A DNA stretch of 7,599 nt, taken from contig JAEORM010000246.1 in the NCBI GenBank assembly GCA_016840905.1, positions 1-7,599 of the forward strand. Reading direction: 5' to 3'. Made by a program: the position numbers and the translations under genes. The number at the start of each line of letters is the position of its first letter. The first letter of the stretch is position 1. Positions 1-6,111 of this stretch are shown here, piece after piece. The notes under the pieces were generated by a model. The model did no database searches. It was given only the letters and a program-made list of their open reading frames with translations, and was not told the DNA's origin. The DNA comes from Candidatus Gerdarchaeota archaeon (GTDB lineage Archaea; Asgardarchaeota; Heimdallarchaeia; JABLTI01).

Positions 1-29
1 GTGTCAGTTAACTTTTTATTTTTGTCGGA

Positions 30-2249
30 ATGAGAAACATTGCTATGTCTGAACAATTTTATTATTTGGCAATTGAAAATTCACATCTGAAACAAATAAT
101 GCATACTATGAACAGAGGATATCATCTAGAAGCAATAAAGCAATTGGAAAAAATAGAGATAGATGGAAAAGAGAAAAATTATGAATTGATTTTCTTATTA
201 ATTGAAAACTATATTGCTATAGGTGATTTTCCCAAAGCTCAACAATTATTGAATACAATCGATTATATGGAACTAGAAAAAAATGGGGCCAAACAAGAAA
301 TCTATGTCTATAGTTTAGGTTTAGCTAAAACCTATCTTTATGCTGGACAATTCGAGCAATCTGAGCAATGGTGGGATAATGCTTGGAAGCTAAAAGAAGA
401 ATATACCTTAACAAATCAAACAAATGGGCAAAAACTAGATACACAACAAATGGAAACAGATCTCCTTTATATTAAAGGAAAAATTGCTCATTTCAGAGGT
501 AATTTCGATCAAGCAATTGAATACTTTGATGAAGCAATGGTATTAAGTGAAAAAAATGATTTTAAATCACTTCAATTCCATATACTTAATACAATAGCTA
601 TTACTTATTATGAAAAGGGGAATTTAGAGGCATCACTTGAATTATTTAAAAAAGCAATTAAGATTGTAGAGTATATTAAAAATAAATTTCTTGCAGTAAG
701 AATTATTGGAAACATGGGATTAATTTATTTTGATTTGGGTTTAGTTGATGAAGCTATAGAACATCATAAAGGAGCGCAACATATTGCTGAAGAAATAAAT
801 GATTTATCAGGTATTGCTATTAATCTACATAATATAGGTAGATGTTTTATTTTTAAAGGTGAATTAAATCTTGCTTTAGAGTATATGTTCAAAAGTAGTG
901 AATTTTTCAGAGATCTTAATCAAAAAGACTCTCTCGCAATAACATTTCTTAACATAGGTGAAATTTATTATTCTCGTGGGCAACTTTTGGAAGCTTGTGA
1001 ATTTTATCAAGAAATAATAAATATGACTGATGAAATCAATAAAAGAACATTAGGTGTTGCTTTAACATATCTTGGTCTTATATCATATGAACAAAATGAT
1101 AATGAATCAGCAATGAGTTTTCTAGAAAAAGGCCTCCATATCCTTAAGGAAAGAAATATATCAAATTACATTCCAAAAGCACTTTTCCATATCATTCAAG
1201 TAGCAATTGATATGGAAAAGATGGATATTTCTAATAAATATTTAATGGAATTAGAAAATTTTAATGAAAATACTTCTGGTACCTATATTAAGCAATTATC
1301 TATGCTTGCTAAAGGATTGATTCTCTCTCAAAGTCTAAGAGTTCGAGATAGAGGAAGAGCTGAAGAAATTTTTAGAGAAATCATTCAATGTAAAAATTGC
1401 CATTATGAACACCCAATTTTGGCTTTGTATAATCTTTGTAAACTTCTTATAAAGGAATACCTAGAAATTAAGGATAATAATGTTATAAAAGAGCTTGAAT
1501 CACTTAATTCAGAATTGAGTGAAATAGCTGAAAATAAAAAGAATTACAAATTATTATTAGAAAGTCATTTGATAAAATCACAATTATTAATAATAAACGG
1601 AAAAATCTCTGAAGCGAAAAAATTACTTAATACTGCTGAGAAAATTGCTAGAGAACAAGAAATTCACCGATTAGAGAAAATTATTTCTTTGAAAATCGAT
1701 GAATTATTAAATCAGTTCAATGTGGTTTCTAAAGAAACCAATGATGAGTATTCTGAGGAAGAACTAAAGAAATATGCACTCACTCATTTAGATGAAATAC
1801 TCCAAAGTCTTGCTCAACAAAAATCATTAACAATCCCAGATTTAGCTCCAGATAAACCTATACGATTTCTAATAATGGATAACAAAAGTGGTATTACAAT
1901 TTACTCAAATGATTTTTCTAATGAATTTGGTGATGATAATCAACAATTGCTTGGTGGTTTATTAACAGCTTTAAGTGATTTCAGTAAAGAAATCTTCAAC
2001 AACGTATTAGATACTGTAAAAATAGGTGATCATTCAATTATTTTTGCTAATCGACATACATTAACTTATTGCTATGTTTATCAAGGTTCATCATATTTTG
2101 CAAAACAAAAATTAGAATCATTCCTGAAGTATATTGAGAATAATAAGGATTTATTAGATAATCTTGAATATTCTGCTCAATCAGGATATATTTTTGGAAA
2201 AGATATTCTTGAGCATTTAGACTCAAGTTTACAAGATTTCTTTTTCTAA
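30..2249 (+). CDS. TPR-repeat protein with C-terminal longin/roadblock-like domain
   Basis: A 739-residue, probably cytoplasmic protein with no signal peptide or membrane segment. Roughly residues 20-400 are helical TPR units; the clearest are near 143-171, 183-217, 223-258, 262-298, 303-337 and 341-376, with the A/G/Y/A spacing seen in GNFDQAIEYFDEA and GNLEASLELFKKA. Residues about 400-570 are a more diverged helical stretch containing RDRGRAEEIFREI. Residues about 607-705 look like a longin/roadblock alpha-beta fold: a strand FLIMDNKSGITIYS, a helix LLGGLLTALSDFSKEIF, then strands and a final helix. From memory, such TPR proteins with varied C-terminal domains are common in Asgard archaea. 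Longin and roadblock folds often bind small GTPases, so a scaffold or GTPase-regulator role is inference. The frame is open back to a stop at 9-11. ATG 30 and ATG 45 (MSEQF) are both possible; a weak T-rich box at 13-21 would favour 45. No Shine-Dalgarno is visible. Confidence 0.82.
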   Translation: MRNIAMSEQFYYLAIENSHLKQIMHTMNRGYHLEAIKQLEKIEIDGKEKNYELIFLLIENYIAIGDFPKAQQLLNTIDYMELEKNGAKQEIYVYSLGLAKTYLYAGQFEQSEQWWDNAWKLKEEYTLTNQTNGQKLDTQQMETDLLYIKGKIAHFRGNFDQAIEYFDEAMVLSEKNDFKSLQFHILNTIAITYYEKGNLEASLELFKKAIKIVEYIKNKFLAVRIIGNMGLIYFDLGLVDEAIEHHKGAQHIAEEINDLSGIAINLHNIGRCFIFKGELNLALEYMFKSSEFFRDLNQKDSLAITFLNIGEIYYSRGQLLEACEFYQEIINMTDEINKRTLGVALTYLGLISYEQNDNESAMSFLEKGLHILKERNISNYIPKALFHIIQVAIDMEKMDISNKYLMELENFNENTSGTYIKQLSMLAKGLILSQSLRVRDRGRAEEIFREIIQCKNCHYEHPILALYNLCKLLIKEYLEIKDNNVIKELESLNSELSEIAENKKNYKLLLESHLIKSQLLIINGKISEAKKLLNTAEKIAREQEIHRLEKIISLKIDELLNQFNVVSKETNDEYSEEELKKYALTHLDEILQSLAQQKSLTIPDLAPDKPIRFLIMDNKSGITIYSNDFSNEFGDDNQQLLGGLLTALSDFSKEIFNNVLDTVKIGDHSIIFANRHTLTYCYVYQGSSYFAKQKLESFLKYIENNKDLLDNLEYSAQSGYIFGKDILEHLDSSLQDFFF

Positions 2250-2250
2250 T

Positions 2251-2293
2251 TAATTAATGAGACTATACTAATCAATCAAAATCTCATTAATTA
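2251..2293. terminator. 12-bp inverted repeat between convergent genes, possible terminator
   Basis: TAATTAATGAGA (2251-2262) is perfectly repeated as its reverse complement TCTCATTAATTA (2282-2293), with a 19-base loop. It begins two bases after the stop codon of the TPR gene, and the T-rich stretch TTTCTTTTTC (2237-2246) precedes it inside the last codons. The stem is AT-rich and so weak. A role in ending or stabilising the 3' end of the TPR transcript is inference. Confidence 0.4.
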
Positions 2294-2298
2294 TTATT

Positions 2299-2304
2299 AA
2301 AAAA
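2299..2304 (-). terminator. T-run after the flavin reductase-like gene
   Basis: Read on the minus strand, six T residues lie about 37 bases past the stop of the flavin reductase-like gene, inside a T-rich stretch that reads ATTTCATTTTATTTCATTTT. Archaeal RNA polymerases commonly terminate at such tracts without a hairpin. The assignment rests only on position and composition. Confidence 0.35.
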
Positions 2305-2320
2305 TGAAATAAAATGAAAT
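2301..2320. repeat. Short tandem repeat, 2 x AAAATGAAAT
   Basis: Two exact 10-base copies, 2301-2310 and 2311-2320, sit in the gap between the convergent TPR and flavin reductase-like genes. In such AT-rich DNA this may be slippage or chance. On the minus strand it supplies the T-rich tract used in the terminator call. Confidence 0.5.
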
Positions 2321-2340
2321 TTGGTATTAACAGATCAGAA

Positions 2341-2844
2341 TTATTGTTGCACAAGACAGCTTTGTATTTCGCCAATATACATCCGATGATAATTACCGTC
2401 TTTATAGAATTTATCGCCAAAGGTGTGTAGGAAGTTTTCTGGATTAAGATCATGATAATATAATTTCTTACAAATAAGAACAAGCCTTGCTTCTTTGAAA
2501 TAAATAGTATTTAGAATTTCTAACGGTGAAAGTTCAACTTCTTCCATTTTATTGATATCTTGCCTTGATTTTGCTCCACAGAAATTTAGTATTGAACGAT
2601 ATTTTTCATCGAAGAAATTTAAACTAAAGGTTTCTTGGTTCTCAATAAATTGATACGTATATCTACTTGGTCGAACAAAAATGAAACAGACTGGTTTATG
2701 CCAGAGCATTCCTAGGCCACCCCAAGAGGCAGTCATCATATTATATTTCTTATCCGTACCTGCATTTATAATCATCCAATCCAAACCAATTAGCTTGATT
2801 GCATTTTCTGTTAAATCTTTAGGATTAATTTCTACAAAAGTCAT
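2341..2844 (-). CDS. Flavin reductase-like FMN-binding split-barrel protein
   Basis: A 167-residue soluble protein of the flavin reductase-like (FMN-binding split barrel, DIM6/NTAB) family, full length for the small 160-170 residue branch. Family-type blocks appear in order: KLIGLDWMIINAG (17-29), YNMMTASWGGLGMLW (34-48), VRPSRYTYQFIE (57-68), SLNFF (74-78), CGAKSRQD (89-96), CKKLYYHDLNPENF (125-138) and YHRMYIGEI (152-160). The MTASW and RPxRYT blocks are the expected FMN-contact regions. Members reduce flavin with NAD(P)H or are flavoproteins of unknown substrate; the exact reaction here cannot be told. No oxygenase or other electron-transfer partner lies nearby, and the gene stands alone, convergent with the TPR gene and divergent from the GIN-like gene. 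The ATG at 2844 is just downstream of the start site predicted by a TATA-like box, which supports it. Confidence 0.88.
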   Translation of the reverse strand: MTFVEINPKDLTENAIKLIGLDWMIINAGTDKKYNMMTASWGGLGMLWHKPVCFIFVRPSRYTYQFIENQETFSLNFFDEKYRSILNFCGAKSRQDINKMEEVELSPLEILNTIYFKEARLVLICKKLYYHDLNPENFLHTFGDKFYKDGNYHRMYIGEIQSCLVQQ

Positions 2845-2868
2845 GTAGATAAAACAATCACTTCAAAA

Positions 2869-2876
2869 TTATAAAT
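2869..2876 (-). promoter_or_regulatory. TATA-like box for the flavin reductase-like gene
   Basis: TTTATAAT on the minus strand, centred near 2872, within TATTTATAATTTT. Archaeal transcription starts about 25-27 bases downstream of the box centre, which here falls near 2846, two bases before the ATG. A nearly leaderless mRNA is therefore predicted. Confidence 0.5.
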
Positions 2877-2929
2877 ATTTGTAACAAAGAGATTACTAAA
2901 AAAACATACGTGATTGAATACTAATAGCA

Positions 2930-2938
2930 AATATTTAA
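2930..2938 (+). promoter_or_regulatory. TATA-like box for the GIN-domain-like gene
   Basis: AATATTTAA on the plus strand, centred near 2934, preceded by the A-rich AGCAA that could serve as a TFB recognition element. The predicted transcription start is near 2960, leaving about 10 untranslated bases before the ATG at 2971. It is weaker than the boxes at 4863 and 6703. Confidence 0.4.
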
Positions 2939-2970
2939 GTGTAAAATGAGAAAATCTAATATGAAGAAAA

Positions 2971-3651
2971 ATGTCAACGAAAAATCTAGTTACTGTAAAC
3001 CGTGATGTAAAGGATTTTGATTATATAGAAATTCATGAACATCATGAAGGGGAGTTAACAATCTCTCTAGGAGAAAAAGAAGCACTTTCAATTGAAGCTC
3101 CAGCTGATATGATAGATAGAATTGAAACTCATGTACATGATAATAAACTTATTATTAAAACTGGAGGAAATATCATTACACGCATTGGGGACTCTTTTAG
3201 AACAAGCATCACTAGAAGAAAAATAAAATATAATCTAATTGTTAAGGAACTTATTGGAGTAGAAATTTCAGGTATTTTAAAAGCAACAATTAATGCTATG
3301 AAGAGTAATTATTTTATCTTAAAATTCAATGGTGTGGGAACAATTAAGCTCAATTCATTAGAAGCCAGATTTCTTGATGTGAAATTATCCAATTTAGGTA
3401 AAATTGAGATCAATGGTCGAGTGGAGGAACAAAAAGTAACCATTAAAGGCTCAAGTAATTATCAAGCTCAAGATTTACTCAGCGAGAAATGTAAAGTAGA
3501 CCTAAATGGTATTGGAAAAGCCATTATTTGGTGTACAGAAGAATTGGATGTATCCCTTCGAGGTATAGGAAATGTTTCTTATTATGGTTCTCCCAGAATA
3601 AAATCTCATGTAACACCTATGGCAAGCTTTCTTAGTCTTGGAAAAAGATAA
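2971..3651 (+). CDS. DUF2807/GIN-domain-like beta-helix protein, no signal peptide
   Basis: A 226-residue protein resembling DUF2807 (putative auto-transporter adhesin head, GIN domain). The start, DYIEIHEHHEGELTISLG, matches the usual opening strands. From residue 97 it shows six coils about 20 residues apart: VEISGILKATI (97), LKFNGVGTIKL (117), VKLSNLGKIEI (137), VTIKGSSNYQA (156), VDLNGIGKAII (176) and VSLRGIGNVSY (194). The G-x-G turns are typical of a right-handed beta-helix in this family. Bacterial relatives are normally exported, with a signal peptide or lipobox. Here there is neither, nor any membrane segment, so a cytoplasmic location is inferred. The function is unknown. An in-frame stop at 2962-2964 makes ATG 2971 the first possible ATG start; the nearby ATG at 2961 is in another frame. 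The gene is convergent with the NTF2-like gene. Confidence 0.8.
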   Translation: MSTKNLVTVNRDVKDFDYIEIHEHHEGELTISLGEKEALSIEAPADMIDRIETHVHDNKLIIKTGGNIITRIGDSFRTSITRRKIKYNLIVKELIGVEISGILKATINAMKSNYFILKFNGVGTIKLNSLEARFLDVKLSNLGKIEINGRVEEQKVTIKGSSNYQAQDLLSEKCKVDLNGIGKAIIWCTEELDVSLRGIGNVSYYGSPRIKSHVTPMASFLSLGKR

Positions 3652-3676
3652 TTCATTACAATAGTTCTAAAGATTG

Positions 3677-3688
3677 AAAAAAAGAAAA
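3677..3688 (-). terminator. T-run after the NTF2-like gene
   Basis: On the minus strand TTTTCTTTTTTT begins about 14 bases past the TGA of the NTF2-like gene, in the 50-base gap shared with the convergent GIN-like gene. It fits a hairpin-free archaeal terminator for the minus-strand gene. The plus-strand GIN-like gene has no comparable T-run here. Confidence 0.45.
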
Positions 3689-3701
3689 TGGTGTAATATT
3701 T

Positions 3702-4355
3702 TCAAACTGTAATTCTTACTGCTGGAAATCCTCTACCAGGCCAAGAAAAATGTAATTGTTTTATTAACCATTTATCGTTTATTTTAATGAAACTAAAGCT
3801 TGTTCGAATGGGCCATACAAATAACTCGCTTTGCTCATATTGAAACAAAACTGAACTAGCATCATTTATAATTTGATAAAGAGTTAATGTACTAGATTTA
3901 TTCTCTTCAGTCATTGCTTTTATCCTATCTAGCGAACGTTTTTTACTAGCCTCAAAAGTTCTGTTTTCCTCTTTAGAAGTTATTCTTGTTGCTGTAGCAA
4001 AAACAGTTGCCCATGCACAATTATTCTCAACAATTATATCCGCTTGATCCAAATAGAATTTTAATTGACCAAAATGCTTCCAATCATTTTCGAACATTTC
4101 AATAGCAGCATTCTGACCTGTACGCCATTCAAAATCACCTGGATAAATAGCATTAGTCCCAATAATCTGAATGTTTTCATCCAGATGCTTTTTCGCCCAA
4201 ATATTAACTAATGATAAATCTCTTTTTATGTATCCCTCATAAAACGTTTTCAATATTTGCAAAATTTCTGATTCATCATTAGTGAATTTGTGTAGTCTAT
4301 TCTTTAGTTTATCAGCTATTATTTCTTCTATTTGTTTTAATTCTTCTAAATACAT
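3702..4355 (-). CDS. NTF2/SnoaL-like protein with inserted helical segment
   Basis: A 217-residue soluble protein with the outline of an NTF2-like (SnoaL_3/DUF4440-type) cone fold. After an N-terminal helix of about 25 residues comes ILQILKTFYEGYIKRDL, a family-style first helix. The strand region IQIIGTN and EWRTGQNAAIEMFENDW follow, then FYLDQADIIVENNCAWATVFATA, and the closing strands FSFIKINDKWLIKQLHFSW. About 60 residues (122-181) separate the AWATVFA strand from the final strands, longer than the usual loop and probably helical. The fold is used by enzymes, binding proteins and scaffolds alike; no catalytic residues can be named. The frame can begin at TTG 4364, but ATG 4355 (MYLEELKQ) is preferred as the first ATG; a TATA-like box centred near 4391 predicts transcription from about 4365. 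It is a single-gene unit between T-runs. Confidence 0.72.
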   Translation of the reverse strand: MYLEELKQIEEIIADKLKNRLHKFTNDESEILQILKTFYEGYIKRDLSLVNIWAKKHLDENIQIIGTNAIYPGDFEWRTGQNAAIEMFENDWKHFGQLKFYLDQADIIVENNCAWATVFATATRITSKEENRTFEASKKRSLDRIKAMTEENKSSTLTLYQIINDASSVLFQYEQSELFVWPIRTSFSFIKINDKWLIKQLHFSWPGRGFPAVRITV

Positions 4356-4374
4356 TAAATCCAATTCCCATAAA

Positions 4375-4406
4375 ATCTAATTTGTTATATTTAAACATCT
4401 AATTTG
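4375..4406. repeat. 10-bp direct repeat flanking a TATA box, possible operator
   Basis: ATCTAATTTG occurs exactly at 4375-4384 and 4397-4406, a 22-base period or about two helical turns. The two copies bracket the TATA-like box of the NTF2-like gene. A dimeric regulator or extra TFB contact could use such sites. Chance cannot be excluded in DNA this AT-rich. Confidence 0.35.
4387..4395 (-). promoter_or_regulatory. TATA-like box for the NTF2-like gene
   Basis: TTTAAATAT on the minus strand, centred near 4391, inside GTTTAAATATAAC. The predicted transcription start is near 4365, about 9 bases before ATG 4355. It lies exactly between the two copies of the direct repeat ATCTAATTTG. Confidence 0.5.
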
Positions 4407-4480
4407 ATTATTTTCATAAATCTGGATTTTTAGGGAAATTTTTCTATAGATTAAATAAAATTAAATTGATCAAATATTAC

Positions 4481-4494
4481 AAAAAAAGAAAAAA
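4481..4494 (-). terminator. T-run immediately after the PRC-barrel-like gene
   Basis: On the minus strand TTTTTTCTTTTTTT starts right after the TAA stop at 4495-4497. It is the strongest oligo-T terminator candidate in the window and would separate this gene from the NTF2-like gene downstream. Confidence 0.55.
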
Positions 4495-4851
4495 TTAGAA
4501 ATAATTATTGTTAAAAACAACAGTCATTGCTTTATCATTATCTTTTACTTTAGCCATTTTTGACTTTGTTACTTTTAATTTGATAGAAGCAATGTATTGA
4601 TCCACTATTATTTTAAATTCCTGTTTTGTGATAGCAAATGTGATAGTTGTTTCTGTATCCGAAAGAGGTTGATATGTCTCCAAAGGGAGAGGAAATTTAT
4701 AACTGCCAAATAATCTTTTTACTAGAATAATCGCATAATAATCCTTTACCCCAGGTGTTTCAGTTGGAGTTGAATCCAATCGAATGATTTTACCCAATTT
4801 TTCACCTTTTTCCGTAAGTGCTATCTTAGAAACCATTTGTGTGTTTTCCAT
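4495..4851 (-). CDS. Small probable PRC-barrel-like protein
   Basis: A 118-residue soluble protein. The segment KIALTEKGEKLGKIIRLD (9-26), then YYAIILVKRLF (38-48), FPLPLE (53-58) and TFAITKQEF (71-79), follows the order expected of a PRC-barrel: a G-x-x-L-G-K-I strand, a second strand after a loop, a P-L-E turn and an I-T-K-x-E-F end. The C-terminal 40 residues are lysine-rich, then VVFNNNYF, with no recognised motif. Stand-alone PRC-barrels in archaea include RNA-associated and cell-division proteins; nothing here selects among these, and the family call itself is tentative. The start is uncertain: ATG 4851 is given, but a good TATA box predicts transcription from about 4840, which would favour the second ATG at 4836 (MVSKIALTEKG). 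It is a single-gene unit, with a T-run straight after the stop. Confidence 0.65.
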   Translation of the reverse strand: MENTQMVSKIALTEKGEKLGKIIRLDSTPTETPGVKDYYAIILVKRLFGSYKFPLPLETYQPLSDTETTITFAITKQEFKIIVDQYIASIKLKVTKSKMAKVKDNDKAMTVVFNNNYF

Positions 4852-4862
4852 TTTGATAACCG

Positions 4863-4870
4863 TTATATAG
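4863..4870 (-). promoter_or_regulatory. TATA box for the PRC-barrel-like gene
   Basis: CTATATAA on the minus strand, centred near 4866, preceded by AAAGTA as a possible TFB element. The expected transcription start, near 4840, lies downstream of the first ATG (4851) and four bases upstream of the second (4836). An alternative weaker box, TTTAATT near 4905, would serve the first ATG. Confidence 0.5.
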
Positions 4871-4936
4871 TACTTTACTTTTTACCATTAAAAACACTTG
4901 CAATTAAACCACACAAATTATATTGAAAAATGATGG

Positions 4937-4943
4937 AAAAAAA
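4937..4943 (-). terminator. T-run after the CrtC-like gene
   Basis: Seven T residues on the minus strand about 8 bases past the TAA stop at 4952-4954, inside AATTTTTTTCC. It fits a simple archaeal oligo-T terminator ending the HIT/CrtC-like transcription unit. Confidence 0.42.
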
Positions 4944-4951
4944 TTATGAAT

Positions 4952-6043
4952 TTAATCAGGAATATTTTTTCCATAATACATTAACTCATAAACAACTGTG
5001 GACTCAAATTGTTCTTTTTTACCATCTTTTTCAATAACTAATTTTGAATCACCTAATATTCGATGGTACCATGGATTTTTACCTATTTGATTGAAAAATA
5101 GATGAGGACTATTAAAAAGAGTTAATTTTTGTAGTACTAAATCCTTTTTCCTTTCAAGTGTTAATGTGAATTTTAATTTTTCATCAATATATTTGAATTC
5201 TAATGCTTTGGAAATGATCTTTTTGGTTTTAGGATGTATCTCAGGTTTTTGGTGAGTAATTGCTAATTTAGAAACATCTTCAGTTATGACACCTTTTTTA
5301 TCTAAGAGTAGAAGATAAGGCATTTTTTCATAATGATAATCTTTTCCAGCGACTAAATCACACGCCAAGAGGATATAGTCACCTATATGAGATCTCGACC
5401 AGTACCAATGGTTAAATAAACTACTTGGGTCAGCATTTCCCCAATTATGATCATGATACCCAAATCCTTTGATTTCTTTTTTAAGACCATTAACTGTTAA
5501 TGTACCTGTTACTTTACCATAAGGAACTGAAGGCAACCATGCAAAATATTTCTCTTTATCTATTTCATCTTTCTTGAAATAAAGAAAACCATTGCCAGGT
5601 CTCCACGCAGTAACGAAATTTTCTAATTTAATGTCAGCTTCAATAGATTTTGTTGAAGCTTTAATCTGGTAATTCTTCAAATCACCTATGAAATAATTAT
5701 CCTTTATTCGAACCTCACACTTTGCTTTTGAACTTGAATAGTTTTTCTTCCACTTCTTTTCGAAATAAAATTCTTGTATATGTTTCCCAGTTGGATCAGT
5801 ATATTCTACTACAACCATTGGATAAATTGGAAAATGGGTATCAAAGAATGGTTTTGGACCAAAAATTATTACCAATACAGAACCATCATCTAATTCAGCA
5901 TCAAAATACCACCATTCAAAATGTCTTCGGTCAAGAGGAGTTCTTTGTCCATCTTCCCACACTTCAGGGACTTTTTTCATCCCTTCCTTTTCATAGTGCT
6001 GCAATTCAGTACCTAAATAAACTTGATAATTATTTGGATTCAT
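4952..6043 (-). CDS. CrtC/AttH-type lipocalin-fold protein
   Basis: A 363-residue protein resembling the CrtC N-terminal lipocalin / AttH family (hydroxyneurosporene synthase-like). Hallmarks are HFEWWYFDAELDDGS (41-55), the central GYHDHNWGN (195-203) followed by HWYWSR (212-217), and WRPGNGFLYF (147-156). Two beta-barrel halves are expected. The family includes carotenoid 1,2-hydratase and fungal pericyclase-like cyclases, but archaeal members have no settled substrate, and no carotenoid genes lie nearby, so the reaction is unknown. There is no convincing signal peptide or membrane anchor. Start choice: the frame continues to ATG 6115, which overlaps the HIT stop as ATGA, adding 24 residues rich in I/F/N that look like translated spacer. 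ATG 6043 is preferred because a TATA-like box at 6065-6072 predicts transcription starting on it and the protein-like sequence begins there. ATG 5980 (MKKVPEVWEDG) is a shorter option. Confidence 0.8.
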   Translation of the reverse strand: MNPNNYQVYLGTELQHYEKEGMKKVPEVWEDGQRTPLDRRHFEWWYFDAELDDGSVLVIIFGPKPFFDTHFPIYPMVVVEYTDPTGKHIQEFYFEKKWKKNYSSSKAKCEVRIKDNYFIGDLKNYQIKASTKSIEADIKLENFVTAWRPGNGFLYFKKDEIDKEKYFAWLPSVPYGKVTGTLTVNGLKKEIKGFGYHDHNWGNADPSSLFNHWYWSRSHIGDYILLACDLVAGKDYHYEKMPYLLLLDKKGVITEDVSKLAITHQKPEIHPKTKKIISKALEFKYIDEKLKFTLTLERKKDLVLQKLTLFNSPHLFFNQIGKNPWYHRILGDSKLVIEKDGKKEQFESTVVYELMYYGKNIPD

Positions 6044-6064
6044 AAGATTGTTATTAATTTTTAA

Positions 6065-6072
6065 AATATAAA
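6065..6072 (-). promoter_or_regulatory. TATA-like box for the CrtC-like gene
   Basis: TTTATATT on the minus strand, centred near 6068.5, inside GAAATTTATATTTTAA. The predicted transcription start falls at about 6043, exactly on the preferred ATG, which would give a leaderless mRNA independent of the upstream HIT gene. AT-richness makes a chance match possible. Confidence 0.45.
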
Positions 6073-6111
6073 TTTCTCTTATAAAAAAGGGATTTAGAGA
6101 AAAAAAGTAAA

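Noticed and set aside
2268..2483. Open frame of 71 codons on the minus strand
   Set aside because: It overlaps the end of the flavin reductase-like gene in another frame and the intergenic repeat; the product is low-complexity I/L-rich with no recognisable motif.
2961..2969. ATG just upstream of the GIN-like gene
   Set aside because: It is out of frame with the gene, whose own frame has a stop at 2962-2964; no product is supported.
4928..4936. Possible box C (ATGATGG) of a C/D guide RNA
   Set aside because: The match is imperfect and no box D (CTGA) follows at a suitable distance.
5722..6045. Open frame of 107 codons on the plus strand
   Set aside because: It is antisense to the well-supported CrtC-like gene, covering its conserved FEWWYFDA block, and its product shows no family features.
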